Shown here piece by piece: positions 6,634 through 15,557 of a stretch of DNA of 64,000 nt. Where the stretch lies: contig NZ_DALZQO010000018.1 in assembly GCF_032017025.1 (NCBI RefSeq), positions 6,219 through 70,218 of the forward strand, written 5' to 3'. The DNA is from Hydrogenoanaerobacterium sp032017025. Its GTDB lineage: Bacteria > Bacillota > Clostridia > Oscillospirales > Ruminococcaceae. Every line of letters starts with the position of its first letter. The stretch's first letter is position 1. The notes beneath the pieces were generated by a model. It searched no databases. It saw nothing but the letters and a program-made list of their open reading frames with translations, and had not been told where the DNA came from. A program made the position numbers and the translations under genes.

Positions 6634-8187
6634 ATGAGCGTATTAAATGTAGAAAATGTAACGCACGGTTTTGGTGCGAGAAGAATTTTAGAAAATGCAT
6701 CGTTTCGCCTGCTGAAAGGTGAGCATGTTGGGCTTGTCGGCGCAAACGGCGAAGGAAAATCCACGTTCCTTCATATCATTACCGGCCAGCTTATGCCGGA
6801 TGAAGGCAAGGTGAGCTGGTGCAATCACATCACCACAGGCTACCTTGACCAGAGCAGTACCCTTACCAAGGGCAAAACGATTCGCGAGGTGCTGCGCGAG
6901 GCCTTTGCGCATATGTACCAAATGGAGCAGGAAATGCTGGGGATGTATGAGCGTATGTCCGACTGTACCGATGAGGAAATGGCACAGCTGATGGAGGACG
7001 TGGGTGAAATACAGGACATGCTTGAGCACGGCGGCTTTTATGTGCTGGATTCACGCATTGAGGAGTATGCCAACGGCTTGGGGCTGGGTGAAATCGGCCT
7101 GGACAGAGATGTGGGGGAGCTTAGCGGCGGGCAGAGAACCAAGGTACTGCTGACCAAGCTGCTGCTTGAAAACCCGATGATTCTGATTTTGGACGAGCCC
7201 ACCAACTTTTTGGATGAAAACCATATTGCATGGCTGAAGAACTTTTTACAAAATTATGAGAATGCATTTATCCTTGTGTCGCACGATATCCCATTTCTTA
7301 ACTCAGTGGTTAACGTAGTATACCATGTAGAGGATGCTGTTTTGACGCGCTACAAAGGTGATTACAACGACTTTATGGCGATGTATGAGCTGAAAAAGCG
7401 CCAGCTGGAGCAGGCGTATGAAAAGCAGCAGAAGGAAATTGCACACCTTGAAGACTTTATTGCCCGCAATAAAGCGCGGGTGGCCACCACCAACATGGCA
7501 AAGAGCCGCCAGAAAAAGCTCGATAAAATGGATGTCATTGAACTGGGCAGGGAGAGGATAAAACCCATTTTTGCGTTTACGCCGGCGCGCTCTACGGGCA
7601 GAATCGTCATACAAACCAAAGACCTTGTGCTCGGCTATGACGAGCCGCTCACTGCTCCGCTAAGCCTGCTGCTTGAAAAAGGGCAAAAGATTGCAATCAA
7701 GGGTGTCAACGGTTTGGGTAAATCAACCCTGCTCAAAACCCTGCTCGGCATACAACCGCCTATTTCCGGTACGGTGGAGATTGACCCCTATGTGGAAACC
7801 GGCTATTTTGAGCAGGAGCATGCGGCGGGCAGCCACACAGCTCTGGAAGAGATTTGGCGTGAGTACCCCGGCATGACCAATGCTCAGGTGCGCGGTGCGC
7901 TGGCGAAATGCGGGCTCACCACCGACCATATCGAGAGCCAGCTAAAGGTACTAAGCGGCGGTGAAAACGCCAAGGTGCGCCTGTGTAGGCTGATGCTGCA
8001 AAGCATAAACCTACTGGTGCTCGATGAACCCACGAATCACCTCGACACCGACGCGAAGGATGCGCTGAAATGCGCCGTGGCAGATTTTAAAGGCACAGTG
8101 CTGCTTGTAAGCCATGAGCCCGAGTTCTATTCGGGCGTGGCAACCGATGTATGGAACCTTGAGCAGTGGACAACGAAAGTGGTATAA
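6634..8187 (+). CDS. ABC-F family ATPase (soluble, two nucleotide-binding domains)
   Basis: 517 residues, no membrane segments. Domain 1 has GANGEGKST (Walker A), LSGGQRTKVLL and ILDEPTNFLD; domain 2 has GVNGLGKST, LSGGENAKVRL and VLDEPTNHLD. They are joined by a charged linker (about residues 240-310, rich in K/Q/E) typical of ABC-F proteins, which act on ribosomes as translation factors or, in some members, antibiotic-protection proteins. There is no long C-terminal extension and nothing shows resistance specificity. ATG 6634 follows CGGAGGGTTCC. The second residue of the Walker loop is GEGKS rather than the common GSGKS. Lies inside the intervening element. Confidence 0.9.
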   Translation: MSVLNVENVTHGFGARRILENASFRLLKGEHVGLVGANGEGKSTFLHIITGQLMPDEGKVSWCNHITTGYLDQSSTLTKGKTIREVLREAFAHMYQMEQEMLGMYERMSDCTDEEMAQLMEDVGEIQDMLEHGGFYVLDSRIEEYANGLGLGEIGLDRDVGELSGGQRTKVLLTKLLLENPMILILDEPTNFLDENHIAWLKNFLQNYENAFILVSHDIPFLNSVVNVVYHVEDAVLTRYKGDYNDFMAMYELKKRQLEQAYEKQQKEIAHLEDFIARNKARVATTNMAKSRQKKLDKMDVIELGRERIKPIFAFTPARSTGRIVIQTKDLVLGYDEPLTAPLSLLLEKGQKIAIKGVNGLGKSTLLKTLLGIQPPISGTVEIDPYVETGYFEQEHAAGSHTALEEIWREYPGMTNAQVRGALAKCGLTTDHIESQLKVLSGGENAKVRLCRLMLQSINLLVLDEPTNHLDTDAKDALKCAVADFKGTVLLVSHEPEFYSGVATDVWNLEQWTTKVV

Positions 8188-8222
8188 CAAAAAGGCAGAG
8201 ATAGCTTCTCTGCCTTTTTTAT
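8188..8222. terminator. Bidirectional terminator
   Basis: GGCAGAGA and TCTCTGCC form a stem around TAGCT, with an A tract before and a T tract after. It serves the ABC-F gene (+) and the convergent LysM-GH18 gene (-). Confidence 0.85.
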
Positions 8223-8236
8223 TGTAAATAGCGTTA

Positions 8237-9517
8237 TTAGATTACCTTGTTTACATTGTACATAGCCTGAAGCACCTGCCAGTTTTGCGGGAAATACGAG
8301 TTGATGTTCCAGTAGCTTACACCGGCGAGATTGTATTTATCTACAAGGCTTAACCGTGCCGCAATACTGCGTGCATCGTCAAACCACACAATATGCTGTT
8401 TCCCGTTATCATCGTAATAGGTAAAGAATGGCGCCTGTACGGTGGTGTCGTACTGAATCTGTGCACCCACACGCGACGCGAGGTTGACCGCCTCAAGGTT
8501 GGTGAGAATACGCGCGGCAGTGCCCTGCACAAACGGCAGTGTCCAGTCGTAGCCGTAGTTGGGCATGCCCATTAAAATTTTCTCACTGGGGATAACCGAG
8601 ACCGCATATTGCAGCACGCGCTCTACCTGATCAATAGGGGCGACTGCCATAGCCGGCCCGTAGGTATACCCCCACTCGTAGGTCATGATGATCACATGGT
8701 CTACAATTTCGCCATGTGCCGCGTAGTCATGCGCCTCGTACAGCACGCCCTGCTGTGTGGCACTTAGCTTGGGAGCAACGGCGGTGGTGACAATGTATCC
8801 CAATTCATGCAGCCGTTTGGTAATCTTACGTAAGAATTGATTGTATGCCTCGCGGTCTTCGGGGAGCACATACTCGAAATCAATATCCAGCCCGAAGTAA
8901 TTCTTTTCATTAAGTACTTTAATGATATTCTCAATCATTACGTTTTGTACTTTCTCATCGTTTAATATGGTATGTGCAATGCCGCTGTCAAACTTGCCTC
9001 CCTCTTTGATGTTGGTGATAACCATCATCGGTGCAACCCTTGCCTCCAAAGCCCTTGCAATAATCGTTTCATCCGGTATGGAGATAAGACTGCCATCGGG
9101 TTTTACCTGATAGCTGAAAATGCTAATGTAAGTGAGGTTGGGCAGGGTGGCCTGCAAAACGCTGTTTTCAATATCCGGCAACGCGTAACCGTTCACATCC
9201 ATATTGCCCAGCTTTTGAGAAGGAAGGGGAATGATGATAATCTGCCCGAGGTAAATACGGTTAGGGTCGGTAATGTCCGGGTTCGCCGCAAGAATTTTCT
9301 CAACCGTAGTACCGTAGCTTTGTGCGATGGAATAAAGCGATTGCCCAAGCGTTACAACATGGCTCGAACTTTCTGCCGGAAGAACAAGAGACTGCCCAAT
9401 CATCAAGCGTTGTACATCTTGCAGCTGGTTGAGAGCAATAATTTGCTGTGGTGATACCCCAAACTGCCGTGAAATCGAATAAACGCTGTCACCCGGCCGT
9501 ATTGTGTATATAACCAA
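8237..9517 (-). CDS. LysM-GH18 glycosidase, YaaH/SleL-type spore or wall hydrolase
   Basis: About 426 residues. Two N-terminal LysM repeats (YTIRPGDSVYSISRQFGVS and VVTLGQSLYSIAQSYGT) bind peptidoglycan. A GH18 TIM barrel follows with the catalytic DxDxE signature in FGLDIDFEYV. YaaH/SleL relatives are spore-coat or cortex N-acetylglucosaminidases acting at germination. No signal peptide is visible, as in those spore proteins. Start is uncertain: TTG 9517 places AAAGGTG at a proper distance and gives MVIYTIRPGDS; ATG 9538 would add seven residues without a ribosome site. Located in the intervening element upstream of, and divergent from, the recombinase operon. Confidence 0.88.
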   Translation of the reverse strand: MVIYTIRPGDSVYSISRQFGVSPQQIIALNQLQDVQRLMIGQSLVLPAESSSHVVTLGQSLYSIAQSYGTTVEKILAANPDITDPNRIYLGQIIIIPLPSQKLGNMDVNGYALPDIENSVLQATLPNLTYISIFSYQVKPDGSLISIPDETIIARALEARVAPMMVITNIKEGGKFDSGIAHTILNDEKVQNVMIENIIKVLNEKNYFGLDIDFEYVLPEDREAYNQFLRKITKRLHELGYIVTTAVAPKLSATQQGVLYEAHDYAAHGEIVDHVIIMTYEWGYTYGPAMAVAPIDQVERVLQYAVSVIPSEKILMGMPNYGYDWTLPFVQGTAARILTNLEAVNLASRVGAQIQYDTTVQAPFFTYYDDNGKQHIVWFDDARSIAARLSLVDKYNLAGVSYWNINSYFPQNWQVLQAMYNVNKVI

Positions 9518-9675
9518 ATAAATCACACCTTTATACAAAATTTTTCTTTACCATGATATGAAATGTACTGGGCAGACGTTACCAAAAATAAAGTACAACC
9601 CGTTGCACATAGAAATAGATCAGAGGCTTTTTCTGATTTATTTCTATGTGCTTTTATTCATTAGGGGGTACTTTT

Positions 9676-9804
9676 ATGAAGCAGTCAAAGATTATCGTTC
9701 TCGAAACCTTTCATTCCAAAAATGAACAGGAGCGAAAACAGCTGCTGCAAAAAAAACTGGACCGATATCTCAAAAACAAGCTTAAATCATCGCAGAGCCG
9801 ATAA
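9676..9804 (+). CDS. Small basic protein preceding the recombinase (42 aa)
   Basis: Begins ATG 9676 after the strong site AGGGGGT and encodes 42 residues rich in Lys/Gln/Arg (NEQERKQLLQKKLDRYL near the middle), predicted to be one amphipathic helix. It ends 21 bases before the serine recombinase start and is surely cotranscribed with it. I do not recognise the family. By position it could be a recombination directionality factor or another helper of the recombinase, but that is inference only. Confidence 0.65.
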   Translation: MKQSKIIVLETFHSKNEQERKQLLQKKLDRYLKNKLKSSQSR

Positions 9805-9825
9805 TGTTTTTTGGAGGGGTAGTGC

Positions 9826-11397
9826 ATGCTAGCCGCCGTTTATTGCCGTTTAAGCAAAGAGGATACCGCTCTGTTGGGATGCGAAGAAGTGGTACAGGAG
9901 AGTGAGAGCATCCAAAACCAAAGAGCACTGCTCACCGAGTATGCTGCCGAACAGGGGTGGCAAATCTATGATATCTACTGCGACGAAGACTACTCGGGAA
10001 TCGATCGGGAGCGCCCTGCGTTTTGCCGCTTGCTTGCCGATGCCGAGCAGCGCAGGTTTGATGTTATCCTCTGTAAAACCCAGTCGCGTTTTACCCGCGA
10101 TATGGAGCTGGTGGAGCACTACATTCACAACCGCTTTGTGGTGTGGGGAATCCGCTTTGTTGCGGTGGTGGATAACATTGACACCGACGTACAGGGGAAT
10201 AAGAAAGCCCGCCAAATCAACGGGCTCATCAACGAATGGTATCTTGAAGATTTGTCAGAGAACATCAAGGCGGTATTTCGCCATAAACGCAATACGGGGC
10301 AATACATCGGCGGCTTTCCTGTTTATGGTTATCAAAAATCGTCTACCGATAAAAACAGGTTGATGATTGACGAACAAGCAGCTGAGGTGGTTCGCAAAGT
10401 GTTTTCACTTTATCTTGCGGGGAACGGCAAACAGCAAATTGCGTCCATGCTGAATGCGTGGGGCGTACCCAACCCCACAAAATATAAGCAAAGCAAGGGC
10501 TGGAACTATGTGAACGGCGCGCAGCGCAGTGATTTGGGGCTGTGGAGCAAAACCTCGGTGGGACGCATCCTCAAAAACCAAATGTATACCGGTGACCTGG
10601 TGCAGGGCACGCGCAAAAAAATCAGCTATAAGTCGAAGAATTTGGTTACGGTTCCTAAAGAGGATTGGGTTATCGTGCCGGATACTCACGAAGCAATCAT
10701 TGACCGCGAAACATTTTCGGCGGTTGCGGCTTTGCTCGGTGAGCGCACCCGAAGCGACGGCAGCGGTAGCGTGCATTTGCTTGCGGGCAAGGTGCGGTGT
10801 ATGGATTGCGGCAGCAGTATGCTCAAGGTGACAAACGGTGCTGCGGGCAGCGAGCGTTGCTACCTACGGTGTAAGCTGTATGCGACCGACAAAAGCCGCT
10901 GCTCCAACCATTCCATCCGGCTGGACCGACTGGAGAAACTGGTGAGCGAACAGCTGCAACGCTACATACAGCTTGGTTATGTGCCAAATTACAGTAAGCT
11001 GCTGGAAGATGCCGATGAGGGAGATAAACACAGAGCAAGCCTGCAAAAGCAGATCAGCATTCTGCAAGTTGAGGCGCGGCGCCGCGACAAGGCCCTGCAA
11101 GACCTGTACCTTGATAAATCGGCGGGGGTGATTGGGGCAGAGCAGTTTACACAGCTCAGCAAAGCTTACCTTACGGAAAAGGCGAAGCTACAAGAACAGC
11201 AGCAACTGCTTATAGAAGAAGCAGATAAGGCAGAGGATAAGACCGATAAAACCGTTTTGTGCACAAGAGTACAGAGTTGGCTTTGTTTTGATACAGCCCC
11301 GCGGGAGCTGGTTGTCGACTGTATTGATACCATTGAGATTGGAGCACGCGACCCGCAGACGAATGAACAGTACATCCGAATCAACTGGCTGCTTTAA
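9826..11397 (+). CDS. Large serine recombinase
   Basis: 523 residues. The N-terminal resolvase domain has AVYCRLSKED (catalytic Ser10) and QSRFTRDMELVE; the recombinase domain follows (about 165-290, GGFPVYGYQK... and SVGRILKNQMYTGDL). A zinc ribbon at about 325-361 begins CMDCG and ends in a cysteine-rich RCKLYATDKSRC, then comes a coiled coil (about 395-470). This is the full architecture of integrases such as SpoIVCA or TnpX, with active-site residues intact. Start ATG 9826 has TTGGAGGGG upstream. It is the only candidate in the window for having inserted, and possibly excising, the 9.36-kb element. Confidence 0.93.
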   Translation: MLAAVYCRLSKEDTALLGCEEVVQESESIQNQRALLTEYAAEQGWQIYDIYCDEDYSGIDRERPAFCRLLADAEQRRFDVILCKTQSRFTRDMELVEHYIHNRFVVWGIRFVAVVDNIDTDVQGNKKARQINGLINEWYLEDLSENIKAVFRHKRNTGQYIGGFPVYGYQKSSTDKNRLMIDEQAAEVVRKVFSLYLAGNGKQQIASMLNAWGVPNPTKYKQSKGWNYVNGAQRSDLGLWSKTSVGRILKNQMYTGDLVQGTRKKISYKSKNLVTVPKEDWVIVPDTHEAIIDRETFSAVAALLGERTRSDGSGSVHLLAGKVRCMDCGSSMLKVTNGAAGSERCYLRCKLYATDKSRCSNHSIRLDRLEKLVSEQLQRYIQLGYVPNYSKLLEDADEGDKHRASLQKQISILQVEARRRDKALQDLYLDKSAGVIGAEQFTQLSKAYLTEKAKLQEQQQLLIEEADKAEDKTDKTVLCTRVQSWLCFDTAPRELVVDCIDTIEIGARDPQTNEQYIRINWLL

Positions 11398-11437
11398 AAG
11401 ACGGGGCGAAAATGCACAGAATGGATAGATAATCGTG

Positions 11438-11479
11438 TAAAAAAAGGTGCTTTCTCTGCCGTAAAGCCGGGAAAGCACC
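11438..11479 (-). terminator. Terminator of the ABC importer operon
   Basis: Minus-strand stem GGTGCTTTC/GAAAGCACC with T7, 20 bases after the binding-protein stop. It lies 3' to the convergent recombinase gene too, but lacks a T tract in that direction. Confidence 0.75.
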
Positions 11480-11498
11480 AAAGAAGAGGAGAAGTATA

Positions 11499-12506
11499 CT
11501 ATTTTGTTGAGGAGATAACTTTTTCGGCAAAGGTATTGTTTACAATTTTATCATGCGGGGCAGTTTGAGTCAGTTCGCCTGCCTCCGTCATTACCTTTTG
11601 CAAAAGATCAAATGATTCCGGTGTCAGTACGGGGGTACTGTTCCAAGCATTAATATCTTTGTAGCGCTGGATAACGGTTTCGAGCAGTGCCGCATCCGTA
11701 TCAGGGAACGAGGGGGCAACAACCTTTGCAATCTCTTTTGCGCTGTGCTGCTCTACCCACTGCTGACCTTTGTAAATTGCGCGAGTAAAGCGCTCAATTA
11801 GGCCGGCATTTTTTTCAATATAACTTTTTTTTGCAAAATAAGCGGTATAGGGGAGTTCACCGCATTCTTTACCGATGGAAGCTACTATGTAGCCCTTGCC
11901 CTCAGCTTCCAGCATAGAGGCGGTGGGTTCAAACAATGTTACATAATCCCCGGTACCGCTGGTAAATGCGCCTGCCATCAGCGCAAACTGAATGCTGTTA
12001 TCAAGCGTGGTGTCTTTTTGGGGGTCTAAACCGTTTTTACGGATGACATACTCCAATGCCATATACGGAACACCGCCCTTGCGCCCGGGGAGCACTACTT
12101 TTTCGCGGAGTTTATCCCATGTGAAATTCGGGTCGGGTTCGCGTGCCACAAGAAAAGAACCGTCGCGCTGTGTCAGTTGTGCAAATACTTGTGTGTGGTC
12201 TTCTTTACCCTCGTTGTAAACATAAATCGAAGCCTCCGGCCCTGCAAAACCGATATCGATGTTATTCGATAATACAGCGGACATTACCTTATCCGCACCC
12301 TGACCGTTGGAAAGCTCAATCTCGATGCCCTCCTCTGCAAAGAAGCCTAAGTTGATTGCAGCGTACTGAGGTGCGTAAAAGATAGAATGGGTTACCTCGC
12401 ATACCGTTACTTTATCCTTTGTTCCTTTCTTCGCACAGCCTGCAAACAGGGTAAGCAGCAGTACAAGACACATTGCAGCAGAAATAATTTTCGACCATTT
12501 TCTCAT
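11499..12506 (-). CDS. ABC importer substrate-binding lipoprotein (SsuA/NMT1-like)
   Basis: 335 residues. An N-terminal lipoprotein signal ends in the lipobox LFAGC, so the protein is anchored outside the membrane. The body (VCEVTHSIFYAPQYAAINLGFFAEEGIEIEL, later GADKVMSAVLSNNIDIGFAGPEASI) is the NMT1/SsuA-like fold that binds sulfonates, nitrate, thiamine precursors and related small molecules; the ligand cannot be read. ATG 12506 has AAGGGG upstream and gives the best signal peptide. It is the last of three genes transcribed leftwards: ATPase, permease, binding protein. Confidence 0.88.
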   Translation of the reverse strand: MRKWSKIISAAMCLVLLLTLFAGCAKKGTKDKVTVCEVTHSIFYAPQYAAINLGFFAEEGIEIELSNGQGADKVMSAVLSNNIDIGFAGPEASIYVYNEGKEDHTQVFAQLTQRDGSFLVAREPDPNFTWDKLREKVVLPGRKGGVPYMALEYVIRKNGLDPQKDTTLDNSIQFALMAGAFTSGTGDYVTLFEPTASMLEAEGKGYIVASIGKECGELPYTAYFAKKSYIEKNAGLIERFTRAIYKGQQWVEQHSAKEIAKVVAPSFPDTDAALLETVIQRYKDINAWNSTPVLTPESFDLLQKVMTEAGELTQTAPHDKIVNNTFAEKVISSTK

Positions 12507-12600
12507 AGTCATTGCCCCTTTCAAAAATTGTATTGTTTTAGAGCTTCACTGAAAACAAAAACAGCGTAAATAGGCAGAGGTAGGTGTTTTCAGAATGCCC

Positions 12601-13407
12601 CTAGTGGCTATACCATTTCATGACAAGCCTTTGCAGCATTACCACTGCTTCATACATCAGTGCTGCAACCGCAGAAAGAATAATAACACTTGCCATAACC
12701 AGGTCAAGCTTAAATACCTGCCCGCCGTAAACAATTAAGTAGCCCAAACCAGCCTTTGATACCAAAAATTCACCTGCAATAACACCCACCAAAGAAAGAC
12801 CAATGTTGATTTTTAGCGAATTGAACAGTGTGGAGATGTTATAGGGAAAAACAATTTTGGTAAAGATCTGGCTTTTCGTGGCGCCAAAGGTGGCGGCCAT
12901 TTTCATGTACTCCTTATCGGTATTTCGAAACCCGTTGAGCATCTCCAGCACGGTAACGATAAGTGAAATAGCAAGCGCCATAAAGATGATAGCCTCGGTG
13001 CCCGCGCCGACAAGAATGATGATAACAGGGCCAAGCGCGATCTTTGGCAGGCTGTTCAGCACAACCAGATACGGCTCGCTGACCTTTGAAATAAAGTTGC
13101 TCCACCAAAGAATTACGGCGAGCAGCGTGCCCAGAATAACGCCGAGTACAAAGCCCACCAGCGTTTCGTACACCGTCACACCAACATGCATCAGTAAATC
13201 GTTTTGCGCCATATTAATGTAGGTTTGCAATATTCGCGAAGGTTGGCTTAAAATAAAGCTGTCTATAATGCCTAGCCTTGCTGTAATCTCCCAAACAGCA
13301 AGGAATAAAACCAAAATGCCAATCTGGCAGAAAAGAATGATTCGTTTTCGTTGTTTTTTTCTTTTTAAATATTGAATGCGTTCTTGCGAAGTCTGTAAAT
13401 TATTCAT
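12601..13407 (-). CDS. ABC importer permease (SsuC/TauC-like)
   Basis: 268 residues with about six transmembrane helices. The EAA loop reads AATFGATKSQIFTKIVFP, the contact to the ATPase. Its start overlaps the end of the ATPase gene by eight bases, implying translational coupling. Partner of the neighbouring binding protein and ATPase; same class as sulfonate, taurine and pyrimidine-precursor importers. Confidence 0.9.
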   Translation of the reverse strand: MNNLQTSQERIQYLKRKKQRKRIILFCQIGILVLFLAVWEITARLGIIDSFILSQPSRILQTYINMAQNDLLMHVGVTVYETLVGFVLGVILGTLLAVILWWSNFISKVSEPYLVVLNSLPKIALGPVIIILVGAGTEAIIFMALAISLIVTVLEMLNGFRNTDKEYMKMAATFGATKSQIFTKIVFPYNISTLFNSLKINIGLSLVGVIAGEFLVSKAGLGYLIVYGGQVFKLDLVMASVIILSAVAALMYEAVVMLQRLVMKWYSH

Positions 13408-14164
13408 TCATCCCCAGTTCTTTCCATACATGATCAAAATATTTGCCAAATTTAGGGCTGTTTCTGCAGGATAAAGGAGTTCGGTTGCTGTCTTCAAAAT
13501 TAATTTCCAGTATCTCCTTAATTTCTGCAGGTCTGGCGGTGAGTATCATAATCCGGTCACCCATGCTGATGCTTTCGGGAATATCATGGGTTACCATAAT
13601 GGTTGTGACCTGCTCCTGCTTTAAAATGCGGTAAACGTCATCGGTTACATTCAATCTGGTTTGATAATCCAAAGCGGAAAAAGCCTCGTCTAAAAGCAAA
13701 AGATCCGGGTTAATTGCCAGAGTTCGAATCAGCGCGACTCTCTGTCTCATTCCGCCGGACAGCTGTGAGGGGTATTTATCCTTAAATTCATATAAACCAT
13801 AGGTTTTTAAAAGCTGAGTTGCCCGCTGCACATTTTCAGGGGTCATTCTATGCCGTACTTCCAGCCCGAACATCACATTGCTGTAGATGGTTCGCCAATC
13901 CAGAAGATTATCCTTTTGCAGCATATAACCGATGTGTGTTGAAACCCCCGTCACTTTTTCGCCGTTTACAAAAACCTGACCGGCTGTTGGTTTAAGCAGC
14001 CCTGCAATAATCGAAAGCAGGGTGGATTTTCCACAGCCGCTGGGCCCGACAATGCTAATGAATTCACCTTTTTTCATTGAAAAGCTGATGTTTTTTAGTG
14101 CCGTTATCTCTCCGTTTTCTGCTTGGTATTTTTCTTCTATATCCTGTACTCTAAGTACGTCCAA
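13400..14164 (-). CDS. ABC importer ATP-binding protein (SsuB/TauB-like)
   Basis: 254 residues with GPSGCGKSTLL (Walker A), LSGGMRQRVALIRTLA (signature), LLLLDEAFSALD (Walker B/D-loop) and the switch histidine in VTHDIPESI. I place the start at TTG 14164, which follows GAAGAGGTG and gives the usual family length; a longer frame to 14314 adds 50 residues with no similarity. First gene of the importer operon inside the intervening element. Confidence 0.88.
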   Translation of the reverse strand: MDVLRVQDIEEKYQAENGEITALKNISFSMKKGEFISIVGPSGCGKSTLLSIIAGLLKPTAGQVFVNGEKVTGVSTHIGYMLQKDNLLDWRTIYSNVMFGLEVRHRMTPENVQRATQLLKTYGLYEFKDKYPSQLSGGMRQRVALIRTLAINPDLLLLDEAFSALDYQTRLNVTDDVYRILKQEQVTTIMVTHDIPESISMGDRIMILTARPAEIKEILEINFEDSNRTPLSCRNSPKFGKYFDHVWKELGMNE

Positions 14165-14499
14165 CAGTATCACCTCTTCATTCACTAATTCCTTTTGCAA
14201 GATCTTGCTGACGGCTCTTTGCTGTAGCTGAAAGATGTGTAAACTCTTACGCCAAAGCGGCAGAGCACCTTTTACAATTATAGTATGTGGATACACTTTT
14301 ATTGGTGAAACCACAAAGAGCCTTCCTACTTAATATATGCCGCACTGCATGGGGGTGCTTCTGCTTAAATCATAGCTTTTCATTTATTTGCATCCCCCTA
14401 AAGGGTGATGATTCGCACCACAACTTTATGAGCAGATTTGCTGCTGGGGCATAAAATAATATCGGATACTAGTATCCATTATTTTTTAGGGGGTACAAA
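14165..14499. promoter_or_regulatory. Divergent intergenic region with palindrome 14464-14477
   Basis: 335 bases between the importer operon (-) and the repeat-protein gene (+). GGATACTAGTATCC (14464-14477) is a perfect 14-base palindrome flanked by AATAAT/ATTATT, 22 bases before the plus-strand start, a possible operator. CATAAAATA (14450-14458) resembles sigma-K/sigma-E -10 boxes but no matching -35 is present. GGGGGTGC...GCATCCCCC (14352-14399) can form a weak stem. Confidence 0.4.
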
Positions 14500-15498
14500 A
14501 TGCGTAATAAATTTGATTTAGCGATGAACGTTAGAAAATGTGCAAACTGCGTAGAATATAATCCGTATTTCAAAATTTTCCGTGATTTGCAGCTTAACGA
14601 CGCTAAGGATATTGCAGATAAAACAGAATTAAGATATGATGCGGGCGTAAAGTATGACAAAGGTGCAAAATACGATATGGGCTCAGAATACGATGCAAGC
14701 GCAAAATATGATATGGATTCAGAATACGATACAGATGCCAGTACAGAGAAAGCAGCAAAATCCAATATTTTTGAGCCAAGCATATTGGATATCATGAGTC
14801 TCTTTGGCGAAAAAGGTATGTTACCGAATCAGGGACTATCCACTTTAGTAAATTTTTTTGACACAATAGAAAAAATAATGAAAACGGATGATACGGTAGC
14901 AGAGGAAAATATAGATTTAGCCGATATTCTAAACGAAATGTACCATAAAGAGGCACCCCAAACTACAACAACACCGGAAGATCAAAAACTGTTGGATGGC
15001 AAGCAGGTGCCCGTTGCCCGTGCATACCCTCGAGCAGGCGAAATTATTATAAACGGTGGAATGGAACAGTTTTATGGTAATGTGCCAATCGGCTGGACAA
15101 CAACCACTCCTTTGGCGGTAGAAAAGAAAACCAGCCAGGGTCGTGTTCATTCGGGAAACTCATCGGTTAATCTTGGGAATGGTGCTCATCTGGTTCAAAC
15201 GTTTGAGGATGTAGCCGGCGGTAATTTCTATGAACTGTCGTTTTATGCTCACGGAGAGGGAGAGCAAGCCGGTCTCAAAGCATTCGTTATTTATGAAACC
15301 GATGTTGGAGACGTTCTCGGCGGCTGCCTCACCGTCAGAAAACAGGATATGATAAGCGGCAGCCGAAATTTTGGGTATTATAGAGTGCTTACAAGTGCAA
15401 CTCCGAATAACATCAAACGGCTTAAGCTTCAATTTGTGGTTTCTTCCAATGAGGATCATTCCGTAGATTTGGATGATGTGTCGTTTAAAATGTTGTAA
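14500..15498 (+). CDS. Hexapeptide-repeat protein with C-terminal beta-sandwich domain
   Basis: 332 residues, no signal peptide or membrane segment. Start ATG 14500 follows AGGGGGT. Residues about 45-80 are six tandem hexapeptides of pattern [RKE]YD-x-[GSD]-[AVS], encoded by six 18-base units (14632-14739). A spacer follows. From about residue 183 (EIIINGGMEQFYGNVPIGW ... HSGNSSVNLGNGAHLVQTF ... DLDDVSF) it resembles carbohydrate-binding-type jelly-roll domains that start NGGxE and end DDVxF. Such proteins occur on clostridial cell or spore surfaces, but the function here is unknown. Followed by a terminator; last gene in the element. Confidence 0.72.
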   Translation: MRNKFDLAMNVRKCANCVEYNPYFKIFRDLQLNDAKDIADKTELRYDAGVKYDKGAKYDMGSEYDASAKYDMDSEYDTDASTEKAAKSNIFEPSILDIMSLFGEKGMLPNQGLSTLVNFFDTIEKIMKTDDTVAEENIDLADILNEMYHKEAPQTTTTPEDQKLLDGKQVPVARAYPRAGEIIINGGMEQFYGNVPIGWTTTTPLAVEKKTSQGRVHSGNSSVNLGNGAHLVQTFEDVAGGNFYELSFYAHGEGEQAGLKAFVIYETDVGDVLGGCLTVRKQDMISGSRNFGYYRVLTSATPNNIKRLKLQFVVSSNEDHSVDLDDVSFKML

Positions 15499-15508
15499 CA
15501 GCAGGAAG

Positions 15509-15557
15509 AGCAAAAAAGAGAGCTGCCCTAGAGGGAAGGGAACAGCTCTCTTTTGCT
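15509..15557 (+). terminator. Terminator after the repeat protein
   Basis: AGCAAAAAAGAGAGCTG pairs with CAGCTCTCTTTTGCT around a 17-base loop; the U-rich part lies in the 3' arm. It ends about 110 bases before the right end of the element. Confidence 0.65.

Noticed and set aside
14450..14458. CATAAAATA as a sigma-K promoter of the repeat-protein gene
   Set aside because: No matching -35 element at the required distance; kept only as a hint.
14315..14499. TPP or other riboswitch upstream of the thiamine/sulfonate-type importer
   Set aside because: No conserved riboswitch core (such as CUGAGA with its partner) was found on the minus strand.
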